Below are positions 8,969 to 16,516 of a DNA stretch of 64,000 bases, piece after piece. Source of the DNA: Bacteroidetes bacterium GWE2_42_24 (GTDB lineage Bacteria; Bacteroidota; Bacteroidia; Bacteroidales; TTA-H9); assembly GCA_001768515.1 (NCBI GenBank), contig MEOA01000004.1, positions 40,914 through 104,913 of the forward strand, written 5' to 3'. Position numbers and translations under genes: made by a program. The notes under the pieces were generated by a model. The model ran no database searches and was not told the DNA's origin. It saw nothing but the letters and a program-made list of their open reading frames with translations. Position 1 is the first letter of the stretch. Each line of letters opens with the position of its first letter.

Positions 8969-9007
8969 TATATTAATGTCATTTTTTACCAAAAGGTAAC
9001 CCCCCCC
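8969..9007 (-). promoter_or_regulatory. Two-box promoter-like element (copy B) upstream of the ECF sigma gene
   Basis: Read on the minus strand: eight Gs (9007-9000), TTACC (8999-8995), 13 bases, TGACATTAATATA (8981-8969). The boxes and spacing are identical to 2241-2280. The sigma-factor GTG follows at 8961. The preserved spacing with a slightly diverged spacer is what a -35/-10 pair would show. Confidence 0.6.
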
Positions 9008-9497
9008 GAAGCGATTTTTTTAAAAAAACTTTTCAACAACCTTGTTAACAACTCATGAAAGCTCCCCTTTGTTCTTATAATAGCAATTATATCAAATAGT
9101 TATTCAATTATCTAAGGAATTACAAAGATATAAAAAAAAACAAACGATCAAAAAAAATAGGTGACATCACGCACCTTTAAAAGTAAGCTTTGCAAAGATT
9201 ATTGTCAATGATTACGATTACAATTAATAATACGTGGGGACAACTAACGTATCACCCCCCCCTCCCTTACTCTTCCGACAGTTTAAACCCATTGGCACAA
9301 CCATTTAATCTTGAAATCGGTAGTTTTGGCTACACCCCTTTTCTATGGTAAGATTAATTTCCTTTCGTTATCTATGGTCTAGCCCTTCATAAATCTGGCG
9401 GTATCGTAGATGAGTACTTCTCACCAGAGACATTATACTAATTACATTTGTCATAGGCAATGAAATGCTTCAGAAAAAAGAACTCATTAAAAATTTG
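9008..9497. other. Divergent intergenic region, no gene seen
   Basis: About 490 AT-rich bases between the sigma operon and namZ. It holds a C8 tract at about 9257-9264 without the TTACC box, and nothing else that could be supported. Confidence 0.4.
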
Positions 9498-9505
9498 TAG
9501 GTTTG
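9498..9505 (+). promoter_or_regulatory. -7 box directly before namZ
   Basis: TAGGTTTG matches TAnnTTTG and ends only 4 bases before the ATG at 9510, which predicts a start of transcription at or next to the start codon (leaderless message). pabB shows the same arrangement. Confidence 0.5.
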
Positions 9506-9509
9506 TCGC

Positions 9510-10736
9510 ATGATAATAAAGTCGCTTTCGATAATCGTTCTTTGGATTCTGGGTTTAACATCATGTTCGTCGCAGAATCAAAATCATCAGGTAAATGTTT
9601 TACCCAATGTATCAAAGACATCGGTCACTGCCCAGATCGTAACAGGGGCAGAACATACGGCAGATTACACTGGTCTTCTTGCAAACAAGAGGGTTGGGTT
9701 GGTTGTTAACCAAACATCAGTAATCGGCAAACAGCATCTGATCGATACACTTCTTAAGCTTGGCATTCGTATAGAAGCTATTTTCGCCCCCGAGCATGGT
9801 TTTAGAGGAAATAACCCGGATGGAGACATAATTAGAGATAACAGGGATTTAAAAACAGGTATAGAAGTCTGGTCACTATATGGGAAAACGAAGAAGCCAA
9901 CACCAGAGCAACTTGACAGAGTTGACATCATCGTATATGACATTCAGGATGTTGGCGTAAGGTTTTACACCTTTATATCAACATTACATTATGTAATGGA
10001 AGCCTGTGCTGAAGCAGGGAAACCCCTGATTGTTTTTGATCGGCCAAATCCAAATAGTGGTTATATCGACGGCCCGGTTCTCGACACTTCCTTCCGTTCT
10101 TTTGTTGGAATGCATCCTATACCGGTTGTCTATGGGCTTACACCAGGTGAACTGGCTGAAATGATCAATGGGGAAGGCTGGCTGAGAAATTCAAGAAAAT
10201 GCAACCTGAAAATAATTCCGCTTTCAGGATACAGTCATGGGGACAAGATATCCTTGCTAATACCACCGTCTCCAAATCTCCCTAATGATTTAGCCATCAA
10301 TCTTTATCCTTCACTTTGCTGGTTTGAAGCAACACCGGTAAGCATAGGCCGTGGCACGCCATGGCCGTTTCAGGTTATTGGGTTTCCGGATGAAACATGC
10401 GGACAGTTCTGCTTTGAGCCACAGCCGATTAAAAATGCCTCAATTAGCCCTCCTCAGAAAGGAAAAAAATGTTTTGGAGATGACTTGCGGAATACGTTCT
10501 ATAGAAACCAGATCGATTTAGACATTTTCATACAATATTACCATCATTTGAAGAATAAAACCAAGTTCTTCGAGCGTCCTGATTTCTTCGACAAATTGGC
10601 CGGGACTGATCAATTACGATTTGATATTGAAAGCGAAAAGACAGAAGCTGAAATTCGCGACGGATGGCAAAAGCAGCTAACGGAATATAAAACACTAAGG
10701 CAGCGATATCTTCTATATCCGGATCACTCCAAATAA
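9510..10736 (+). CDS. namZ: Exo-beta-N-acetylmuramidase NamZ family (DUF1343, GH171) lipoprotein
   Basis: 408 residues with a lipoprotein signal (MIIKSLSIIVLWILGLTSC). The body is the DUF1343 family: GLLANKRVGLVVNQTS, the APEHGFRG motif (E95-H96), YDIQDVGVRFYTFISTLHY, FDRPNP, and SIGRGTPWPFQVIG. Family members (B. subtilis YbbC/NamZ) release MurNAc from the non-reducing ends of peptidoglycan fragments. Here it should act in the periplasm or on the outer-membrane inner face. It is followed after 14 bases by an SSS transporter, a common Bacteroidota pairing that suggests uptake of released products. NagZ, its usual partner enzyme, lies at 50631 in this window. Confidence 0.9.
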   Translation: MIIKSLSIIVLWILGLTSCSSQNQNHQVNVLPNVSKTSVTAQIVTGAEHTADYTGLLANKRVGLVVNQTSVIGKQHLIDTLLKLGIRIEAIFAPEHGFRGNNPDGDIIRDNRDLKTGIEVWSLYGKTKKPTPEQLDRVDIIVYDIQDVGVRFYTFISTLHYVMEACAEAGKPLIVFDRPNPNSGYIDGPVLDTSFRSFVGMHPIPVVYGLTPGELAEMINGEGWLRNSRKCNLKIIPLSGYSHGDKISLLIPPSPNLPNDLAINLYPSLCWFEATPVSIGRGTPWPFQVIGFPDETCGQFCFEPQPIKNASISPPQKGKKCFGDDLRNTFYRNQIDLDIFIQYYHHLKNKTKFFERPDFFDKLAGTDQLRFDIESEKTEAEIRDGWQKQLTEYKTLRQRYLLYPDHSK

Positions 10737-10750
10737 CCCAAACCTTACTC

Positions 10751-12241
10751 ATGAACCCTCTGATTGTGTTGATTTCGGCTGTCGGCTATTTTGCCTTATT
10801 ATTACTTATAGCACGTTTTACATCAAAAAATTCAAATAACTCAACCTTTTTTACTGGTAATCGTCAATCACCATGGTTTGTCGTGGCATTCGGGATGATT
10901 GGTGCCAGCCTTTCAGGTGTAACACTTATTTCAATACCTGGAGAGGTTGGAAACAGTGGGTTTGAGTATTTCCAACTGGTGCTGGGTTATCTGTTAGGTT
11001 ATGCAGTAATCGCTTTTATTCTGATGCCCTTATACTACAAATTAAACCTTGTTTCAATATACTCTTATCTCGGACAACGTTTTGGAAAACCAGCCTATAA
11101 AACAGGAGCAATCTTCTTCCTGATAAGCCAGACGATTGGGGCTTCCTTCAGGCTTTTCTTAGCCGCCATAGTTTTGCAAATTACTTTCTTTGCACATTAT
11201 GGAATACCCTTCTCAATTACAGTTGCTGTTACAATAATTTTGATCTGGCTATACACCCACAAAGGAGGAATAAAGACAATAGTATGGACCGACACACTTC
11301 AAACCTTCTTCATGTTACTCGCTGTCATACTCACGATTATAATCATCTTACGGGATCTCCATCCTGAATCAGGTTCTGTGCTCACCACCCTTCAGGAAAG
11401 CCATCTGACCAGGATATTCAACTGGGATTGGCGTTCGCCCAATCATTTTGTAAAACAATTCCTCTCGGGAGCCTTTATTGCTATTGTAATGACAGGACTG
11501 GATCAGAATATGATGCAAAAAAATCTCACCTGTCGCAATCTTCGCGATGCTCAGAAAAACATGATGACCTTTTCACTTATACTACTCCCTGTAAATTTAA
11601 TATTTCTGACCATGGGAGCCTTGATGTATCTCTATGTCCAGCAAGCCGGACTTACATTTACAGATACGCATGGTTTCATGTTCGATGTTATCAATCAAAA
11701 TTATATTCATACTGATGCCCTTTACCCATTACTGTCAATGAATTATCTTGGGACAATCGCATCTGTAGTCTTTATTATCGGAGTTATAGCAGCAGCATAC
11801 TCGAGTGCTGATTCCGCAATGGCGGCATTGACAACCTCCTTCTGCATTGATATTCTGAACTTCCGCGATTTCGACAATATCAAGAAACAACGCATTCGTT
11901 TTTGGGTGCATGTAGCGGTATCTGTTGTGGTTTTTTTAACCATATTGCTATTTAGGGCATTTAACAATACCAGCGTTATTAATGCTGTTTTTACGATGGC
12001 GGGATATACCTACGGCCCTTTATTGGGATTATACAGCTTTGGTCTTTTTACAAGGCTAAAGCCTGCGAAGAACATAATTCCGCTAATTGCCCTCATCTCC
12101 CCTGCCCTGACATGGTACATTGGTAAAAATTCGGAGACCTGGTTTAATGGTTATAAATTTGGGTTCGAGTTGCTACTGGTAAATGGTGCATTGACTTTTA
12201 TAGGATTATTACTGATTTCCAGACGGTCGAAAAAATCATAG
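10751..12241 (+). CDS. Sodium:solute symporter (SSS family)
   Basis: 496 residues with about 13 hydrophobic helices and family signatures GASLSGVTLISIPGEVG near residue 55, GGIKTIVWTDTLQTFF and AAYSSADSAMAALTTSFCID. It imports a small solute with sodium at the inner membrane. It lies 14 bases after namZ and is probably co-transcribed, so MurNAc or another cell-wall sugar or peptide is a reasonable substrate guess. The sequence alone does not give the substrate. It converges with pabA, with only 26 bases between stops. Confidence 0.9.
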   Translation: MNPLIVLISAVGYFALLLLIARFTSKNSNNSTFFTGNRQSPWFVVAFGMIGASLSGVTLISIPGEVGNSGFEYFQLVLGYLLGYAVIAFILMPLYYKLNLVSIYSYLGQRFGKPAYKTGAIFFLISQTIGASFRLFLAAIVLQITFFAHYGIPFSITVAVTIILIWLYTHKGGIKTIVWTDTLQTFFMLLAVILTIIIILRDLHPESGSVLTTLQESHLTRIFNWDWRSPNHFVKQFLSGAFIAIVMTGLDQNMMQKNLTCRNLRDAQKNMMTFSLILLPVNLIFLTMGALMYLYVQQAGLTFTDTHGFMFDVINQNYIHTDALYPLLSMNYLGTIASVVFIIGVIAAAYSSADSAMAALTTSFCIDILNFRDFDNIKKQRIRFWVHVAVSVVVFLTILLFRAFNNTSVINAVFTMAGYTYGPLLGLYSFGLFTRLKPAKNIIPLIALISPALTWYIGKNSETWFNGYKFGFELLLVNGALTFIGLLLISRRSKKS

Positions 12242-12267
12242 AATCCCATACGGCAGATAGGTGGAAA

Positions 12268-12837
12268 TTACATATTCAGCCAGTTTTGCACTATCTGTGC
12301 ACCATAAGGTGTCATAATTGATTCAGGATGAAACTGAACGCCATAAACAGGCAGATGTTGATGTTGAAGGGCCATTATAGTTCCATTTTTGGTTATCGCT
12401 GTAACCTGCATCCCAGAACCATAATCATTGGGATCAACTACCCATGAATGATAGCGACCGACATCAAACCTACCGGGAATCGACCTGAAAACTGGTGAAA
12501 TAATGGATGTTAGTTTCACTTCTGAGACCTCCCCGTGACAAATTGTTTTGGCTTTTCGAAGTTTGCCTCCAAAATAGCATGCTATAGCCTGATGTCCAAG
12601 GCATACACCCAAAACTGAAAGATGACCTACTGCCTTTCCAATAGTTTGAAGAAGCAAAGGCGTCTCATGTGGTAATCCGGGCCCGGGAGAGATCATCAGC
12701 TTATCAAAATCTCTGATATCGTAATTGATCAATTGTTCGGCCTTTAAAACAGTACAACTACACTTTCCCCATTCCCTGATAATTTGCAAAAGGTTAAAGG
12801 TAAAAGAGTCGTGATTATCGAGTAGCAGCAATTTCAC
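12268..12837 (-). CDS. pabA: Aminodeoxychorismate/anthranilate synthase glutamine amidotransferase subunit
   Basis: A GTG start at 12837 (VKLLLLDNHDSFTFNLLQII) gives 189 residues, the normal PabA/TrpG length. The longer frame to 13029 adds unrelated sequence. Class I amidotransferase signatures are present: ISPGPGLPHE, the nucleophile in GVCLGHQAIA, and the His-Glu pair in VQFHPES. It supplies ammonia to PabB. Its gene is divergent from pabB and pabC, with a TATATTTG -7 box 15 bases upstream. PabA is favoured over TrpG because pabB/pabC are adjacent and no trp gene is near. A shared amphibolic subunit remains possible. Confidence 0.9.
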   Translation of the reverse strand: MKLLLLDNHDSFTFNLLQIIREWGKCSCTVLKAEQLINYDIRDFDKLMISPGPGLPHETPLLLQTIGKAVGHLSVLGVCLGHQAIACYFGGKLRKAKTICHGEVSEVKLTSIISPVFRSIPGRFDVGRYHSWVVDPNDYGSGMQVTAITKNGTIMALQHQHLPVYGVQFHPESIMTPYGAQIVQNWLNM

Positions 12838-12852
12838 AGTCAGAAATTTCAG

Positions 12853-12860
12853 CAAATATA
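12853..12860 (-). promoter_or_regulatory. -7 box of pabA
   Basis: The minus strand reads TATATTTG, matching TAnnTTTG, 15 bases before the GTG start. It supports the short start of pabA. Confidence 0.5.
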
Positions 12861-12938
12861 CGATATCTATGGATCTTCTAATTTCCCTACCATCGATAAG
12901 GTAATGTAACAGGCCACCACAACAGTATAGATAATTCA

Positions 12939-12946
12939 TAGCTTTG
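12939..12946 (+). promoter_or_regulatory. -7 box directly before pabB
   Basis: TAGCTTTG ends 4 bases before the pabB ATG, predicting a leaderless message, exactly as at namZ. Confidence 0.5.
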
Positions 12947-12950
12947 CAAC

Positions 12951-13949
12951 ATGAACAAATGGCTGAATCGGGAACAAAGTCTCCTGGCACGAAATGCGAT
13001 GAACAAATATGGGGCGGGAAGAACCCCATTTGTATTTCTGATAGATTTTTTATCTGAAAAACCCATAGTTATTCCTATAGCTGAATGTGCAGCCCACCGG
13101 CTGTTTTTCATTTTTCCGGAAAGTCAGGTCCTGCCCGGGAAGCAAGAGCCTTTGCCCGAGTTTGGAAAATTTCACTTCAAGCCAATTAGTGAGCGAACTT
13201 ATAAACGCGCCTTTAAAGCTGTCAAAGCAGATATGGAATCAGGCAACACTTATCTGGCAAATCTCACCTTCTCTACCAGAGTATTAACCAACTTATCACC
13301 AGAAGTTCTGCTTGGTCATGTAAGTTCCAGGTATCAGGTACAATTTGAAGATTTATTTTTCTGCTTTAGCCCAGAGACCTTTATTACCATCAAGGATGGG
13401 CTGATTCGGTCCTGCCCGATGAAAGGGACCATCGATGCGGATATCCCGAATGCAGAAGCCCTGCTTAGATCTAATCCAAAAGAAAAAGCAGAACATAACA
13501 CTATTACTGATTTGATCAGAAACGACCTAAATATTATCGCCAGTGGCGTTCATGTTAGCAGACCCAGATATATAGAGGAGGTTAATACCAGTGGGAGGAA
13601 ATTGCTTCAAATGAGTTCCGAAATTTCAGGTTATCTGCCGAAAGGCTGGCACTCCGAATTAGGAAACATCATCTACAAGATGCTGCCGGCTGGCTCAATC
13701 AGTGGTGCTCCTAAAGAGAAAACAGTTGAAATTATCCTTCAGACTGAACAGCATCGCCGGGGCTATTACACAGGCATTTTTGGAGTGTACGATGGAAATC
13801 AGGTTGACAGCTGTGTCTTAATCAGGTTTCTGGAACAAAATCCAAAAGGGTTCTTCCACTATAAAAGTGGTGGAGGTATAACCATAAATAGTAAGATGGA
13901 GGATGAATACAATGAATTAATTCAGAAAATTTATGTCCCTTTGGTTTGA
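12951..13949 (+). CDS. pabB: Aminodeoxychorismate synthase component I
   Basis: 332 residues of the chorismate-binding fold. Signatures: FKAVKADMESGNTYLANLTF, CPMKGTIDADIPNA (the lysine of PMKGT is the PabB hallmark, anthranilate synthases having PIAGT), EHNTITDLIRNDL, LPAGSISGAPKEKT and YYTGIFGVY. It converts chorismate plus ammonia to 4-amino-4-deoxychorismate. The N-terminal subdomain is short, as usual for Bacteroidota PabB. The 3' end overlaps pabC by 17 bases. An ATG at 12999 is a possible alternative start if the message truly starts near 12951. Confidence 0.93.
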   Translation: MNKWLNREQSLLARNAMNKYGAGRTPFVFLIDFLSEKPIVIPIAECAAHRLFFIFPESQVLPGKQEPLPEFGKFHFKPISERTYKRAFKAVKADMESGNTYLANLTFSTRVLTNLSPEVLLGHVSSRYQVQFEDLFFCFSPETFITIKDGLIRSCPMKGTIDADIPNAEALLRSNPKEKAEHNTITDLIRNDLNIIASGVHVSRPRYIEEVNTSGRKLLQMSSEISGYLPKGWHSELGNIIYKMLPAGSISGAPKEKTVEIILQTEQHRRGYYTGIFGVYDGNQVDSCVLIRFLEQNPKGFFHYKSGGGITINSKMEDEYNELIQKIYVPLV

Positions 13950-14532
13950 AACAATCAGAATTGATTCCGGAATGCCACAAAACATAAAATGGCACCAATC
14001 CAGAATGAATTCAACCTTATCCCGACATAACTTAATCGCTGAGTTTGATCTTAAGGAGTATCTGGAGTCCTTAGAATTTGACAGCGGGATAATCCAACGC
14101 TGCAGGATTGACTATAACCAGCGCATTGCCGGCGATTTGATTTTACCTTACGCACCCCTACCTCTCGGCTCGCTGCGAATCGTTGAAGCAGACGCCATAA
14201 ACTATACTTACAAAAATGTCGACAGAAGAGCTCTGGATAACCTTCGTCATAAAAGGAAATCAAGCGACGATGTACTAATTGCCATTAACAAAAGGATCGC
14301 TGATATAAGTTACGCCAACATAGTATTTCAGCGTGGTAATCATTTTATATCCCCAGCAACACCACTTTTGCGGGGAACTCAATTAAGCCTGTTGGTTGAA
14401 AGAGGACAGGTTCAATTGCAGGAGATTTTCATTCCTGATTTAAAATATTTTGATGGCTGGATACCCGTGAATGCGCTTCTGGGTTTCTGTCCCGAGAACT
14501 TGCGCCCTATAAATTCGATCAGTTTTACATAG
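13933..14532 (+). CDS. pabC: Aminodeoxychorismate lyase-like class IV aminotransferase
   Basis: 199 residues related to fold-type IV PLP enzymes, seen in MPQNIKWHQSRMNSTLSRHN, the internal YKNVDRRALDNLRHKRKSSD with its lysine, and the C-terminal SPATPLLRGT. It should release pyruvate from aminodeoxychorismate to give p-aminobenzoate for folate. It is shorter than typical PabC (about 270), as often found for the compact Bacteroidota version. It overlaps pabB in a different frame, so the two are translationally coupled. Confidence 0.8.
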   Translation: MSLWFETIRIDSGMPQNIKWHQSRMNSTLSRHNLIAEFDLKEYLESLEFDSGIIQRCRIDYNQRIAGDLILPYAPLPLGSLRIVEADAINYTYKNVDRRALDNLRHKRKSSDDVLIAINKRIADISYANIVFQRGNHFISPATPLLRGTQLSLLVERGQVQLQEIFIPDLKYFDGWIPVNALLGFCPENLRPINSISFT

Positions 14533-14542
14533 CAAGAATTAT

Positions 14543-14550
14543 TAACTTTG
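14543..14550 (+). promoter_or_regulatory. Candidate -7 box of ridA
   Basis: TAACTTTG matches TAnnTTTG, 28 bases before the ridA ATG. Confidence 0.5.
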
Positions 14551-14578
14551 TAAAAGCAAAAAATCAAAGAACCACCTT

Positions 14579-14956
14579 ATGAAGAAGATTATTCACACAC
14601 CCAATGCTCCAAAGGCAGTCGGCCCCTATAGTCAGGCGGTTGAAGCTAACAGAATGTTATTTGTTTCCGGACAGATTCCAATTGATCCTGCAATTGGAAA
14701 GGTTATCGAAGGAGGAATCAGGGAACAGACCCTTCAGGTAATGAAAAACATAGACGCCATATTAGCAGAAGCAGGGCTTGAGTTTAAAAATGTTGTAAAA
14801 TGCACATGCCTGCTCAGCGATATGGAAAATTTTGCAGCTATGAACGAAGTATATGGATCTTTCTTTCAGGAAAACCCACCCGCAAGGGCTGCATTTGGTG
14901 TTGTAAAGCTTCCTTTGGGCGCACTCGTTGAGATTGAGTGTATAGCAGCCCGTTAA
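14579..14956 (+). CDS. ridA: RidA family 2-iminobutanoate/2-iminopropanoate deaminase
   Basis: 125 residues of standard length with the family core KAVGPYSQAV, VSGQIPIDP, the conserved arginine R103 in PPARAAFG, and the end ALVEIECIAAR. RidA hydrolyses reactive enamine/imine products of PLP enzymes in the cytoplasm. It has its own -7 box and is followed by a strong hairpin terminator. It sits next to pabC, itself a PLP enzyme, but is probably a separate unit. Confidence 0.95.
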   Translation: MKKIIHTPNAPKAVGPYSQAVEANRMLFVSGQIPIDPAIGKVIEGGIREQTLQVMKNIDAILAEAGLEFKNVVKCTCLLSDMENFAAMNEVYGSFFQENPPARAAFGVVKLPLGALVEIECIAAR

Positions 14957-14979
14957 CTACTCATTACAGCTTAAAATTG

Positions 14980-15009
14980 AAAGCGGCTGTCCTCCCGGGC
15001 AGCCGCTTT
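14980..15009. terminator. Bidirectional terminator between ridA and the OmpP1-like gene
   Basis: A 10-base perfect stem AAAGCGGCTG / CAGCCGCTTT around a 10-base GC-rich loop, between two convergent genes. T-rich sequence follows on the plus strand (TTTACTTCTT). Confidence 0.75.
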
Positions 15010-15034
15010 ACTTCTTATAAAAGTTAAACCAAAA

Positions 15035-16486
15035 CTAAAATTTAAACCCGAATGTTAGTAAAAAGCTATTCGAGCTTATATCATTTACTGACTTTGTAAC
15101 AGCATAATCAGTTGTATTCGTGATTGTGTATGGATAATAATCTTGCGTTTGTTGACTATGAACCCATGCAAAGTCGATAAAGTAATACATATCTCTGAAC
15201 CCGACACCGGCTGAATAGGAAATCCGGGATCCATCATTAATATCATGATCATATGGGCTATCAGCATAACCAAAACCTCCACGGAAACTAAAAACTCCAT
15301 AGCGGTATTCACCACCAATTCTGATGATATTTTGCGATTTATATGAGTAGTTTATAGCCTCATTCACATCCATGTAATCAGCCGTAGGTCTGAAGCGGGC
15401 ATTTCCGTAATCTACAAATTGATAGTCAGCGCTAATAGATCCTACATTTCCAAAAAGAAAAGCAACGCTTCCTATCAGCTTCGATGGGGTCGTAAGCTCA
15501 TATTTATAATTTCCTATCCTTGAAGAAACGTGCTTATCGGAGATTTCCTTATCAAAGTAGGAGTCAATTGTACTGCTCCATGTATCATTCATATTGGTAT
15601 AGAAAGTAGGAGTATGGTAAGCCACACCTACACGAATCCAGTTAGCCGGCCTTGCAATCACACCTAATTTAACATTTATACCGGTTCCTGAAGTTTCAAG
15701 CTCTTCTTTCAACGTGAAGGATTTAAAATACTCATTTTGTTGTTCTACATCTGTTTCGGTAAAGGTTGAGCTTTCGTAATAATTAAAGTATGGGATACCC
15801 AATGTCAAGCCAACATAGATCTTGTCGTTATAATTTGCACCAGCCGACAGAACAATCTCGTTCATAAAGCCCTCAGTAGAAACGCTCTTCATCTGTTCAA
15901 TTCCACCATGGGGCATATCATTATGGTACAGTCCATCCGTTGAATCATAATAAATCAGATCGGCGCGGTAAGCGAGATCTTCAGGGTAATCGGCATAGAT
16001 ACCATTTGTATTTGCATACTCCACATAGGATGTCAACAGCGATGAATTAGTATTTAACCCACTGAAAATCATTCTATTATTATAATTAGCAAGCCGATTG
16101 ACGCCAAAACCAAACTGTACATTCCGCCAACCTGGTTGCTCAAGCCGGTTGGGGATATCACCTGTCAGTATGACACCTGCCGATGCTATGTTAAAGTTAT
16201 ACTTCTCATCCTCACCCATCTTACCGAAAAAGGAGGATTGCGTTTTCCCCTGATACAGAGAAGGGGTGAACACGGCTTCTGAGGTTTTATATACGGCTAT
16301 TCCGGCAGGGTTCACGCTAAGAGTTGAAAAATCTCCGCCAAGTGCACCAAAGGCACCTCCCATAGCAGCAAACCTGGCGGTTCCGGTATAATCAACTGTT
16401 GAATAGCGTAGGGCGTCTGCAGCATTTTGTGCCAGACCTGCCATCGATATCAGGATGGCAATCATCAAAAGATTAATACGTTTCAT
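15035..16486 (-). CDS. OmpP1/FadL-like outer-membrane barrel protein
   Basis: 483 residues with a signal peptide (MKRINLLMIAILISMAGLAQ) followed by the family start RYSTVDYTGTARFAAMGGAF, GALGGDFSTLSVNPAGIAVY and alternating amphipathic strands to a terminal aromatic (SFLLTFGFKF). FadL-type barrels carry hydrophobic or aromatic compounds across the outer membrane. The ligand cannot be told. It follows the lipoprotein gene by 30 bases on the same strand, which suggests one operon. Confidence 0.82.
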   Translation of the reverse strand: MKRINLLMIAILISMAGLAQNAADALRYSTVDYTGTARFAAMGGAFGALGGDFSTLSVNPAGIAVYKTSEAVFTPSLYQGKTQSSFFGKMGEDEKYNFNIASAGVILTGDIPNRLEQPGWRNVQFGFGVNRLANYNNRMIFSGLNTNSSLLTSYVEYANTNGIYADYPEDLAYRADLIYYDSTDGLYHNDMPHGGIEQMKSVSTEGFMNEIVLSAGANYNDKIYVGLTLGIPYFNYYESSTFTETDVEQQNEYFKSFTLKEELETSGTGINVKLGVIARPANWIRVGVAYHTPTFYTNMNDTWSSTIDSYFDKEISDKHVSSRIGNYKYELTTPSKLIGSVAFLFGNVGSISADYQFVDYGNARFRPTADYMDVNEAINYSYKSQNIIRIGGEYRYGVFSFRGGFGYADSPYDHDINDGSRISYSAGVGFRDMYYFIDFAWVHSQQTQDYYPYTITNTTDYAVTKSVNDISSNSFLLTFGFKF

Positions 16487-16516
16487 AGGTTAGAATATTA
16501 ACTTTTATAAGGTAAA

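Noticed and set aside
9250..9270. C8 tract as a possible third copy of the two-box element
   Set aside because: On the G-rich strand it is followed by TGATACG, not TTACC, and no TGACATTA box is at the right distance.
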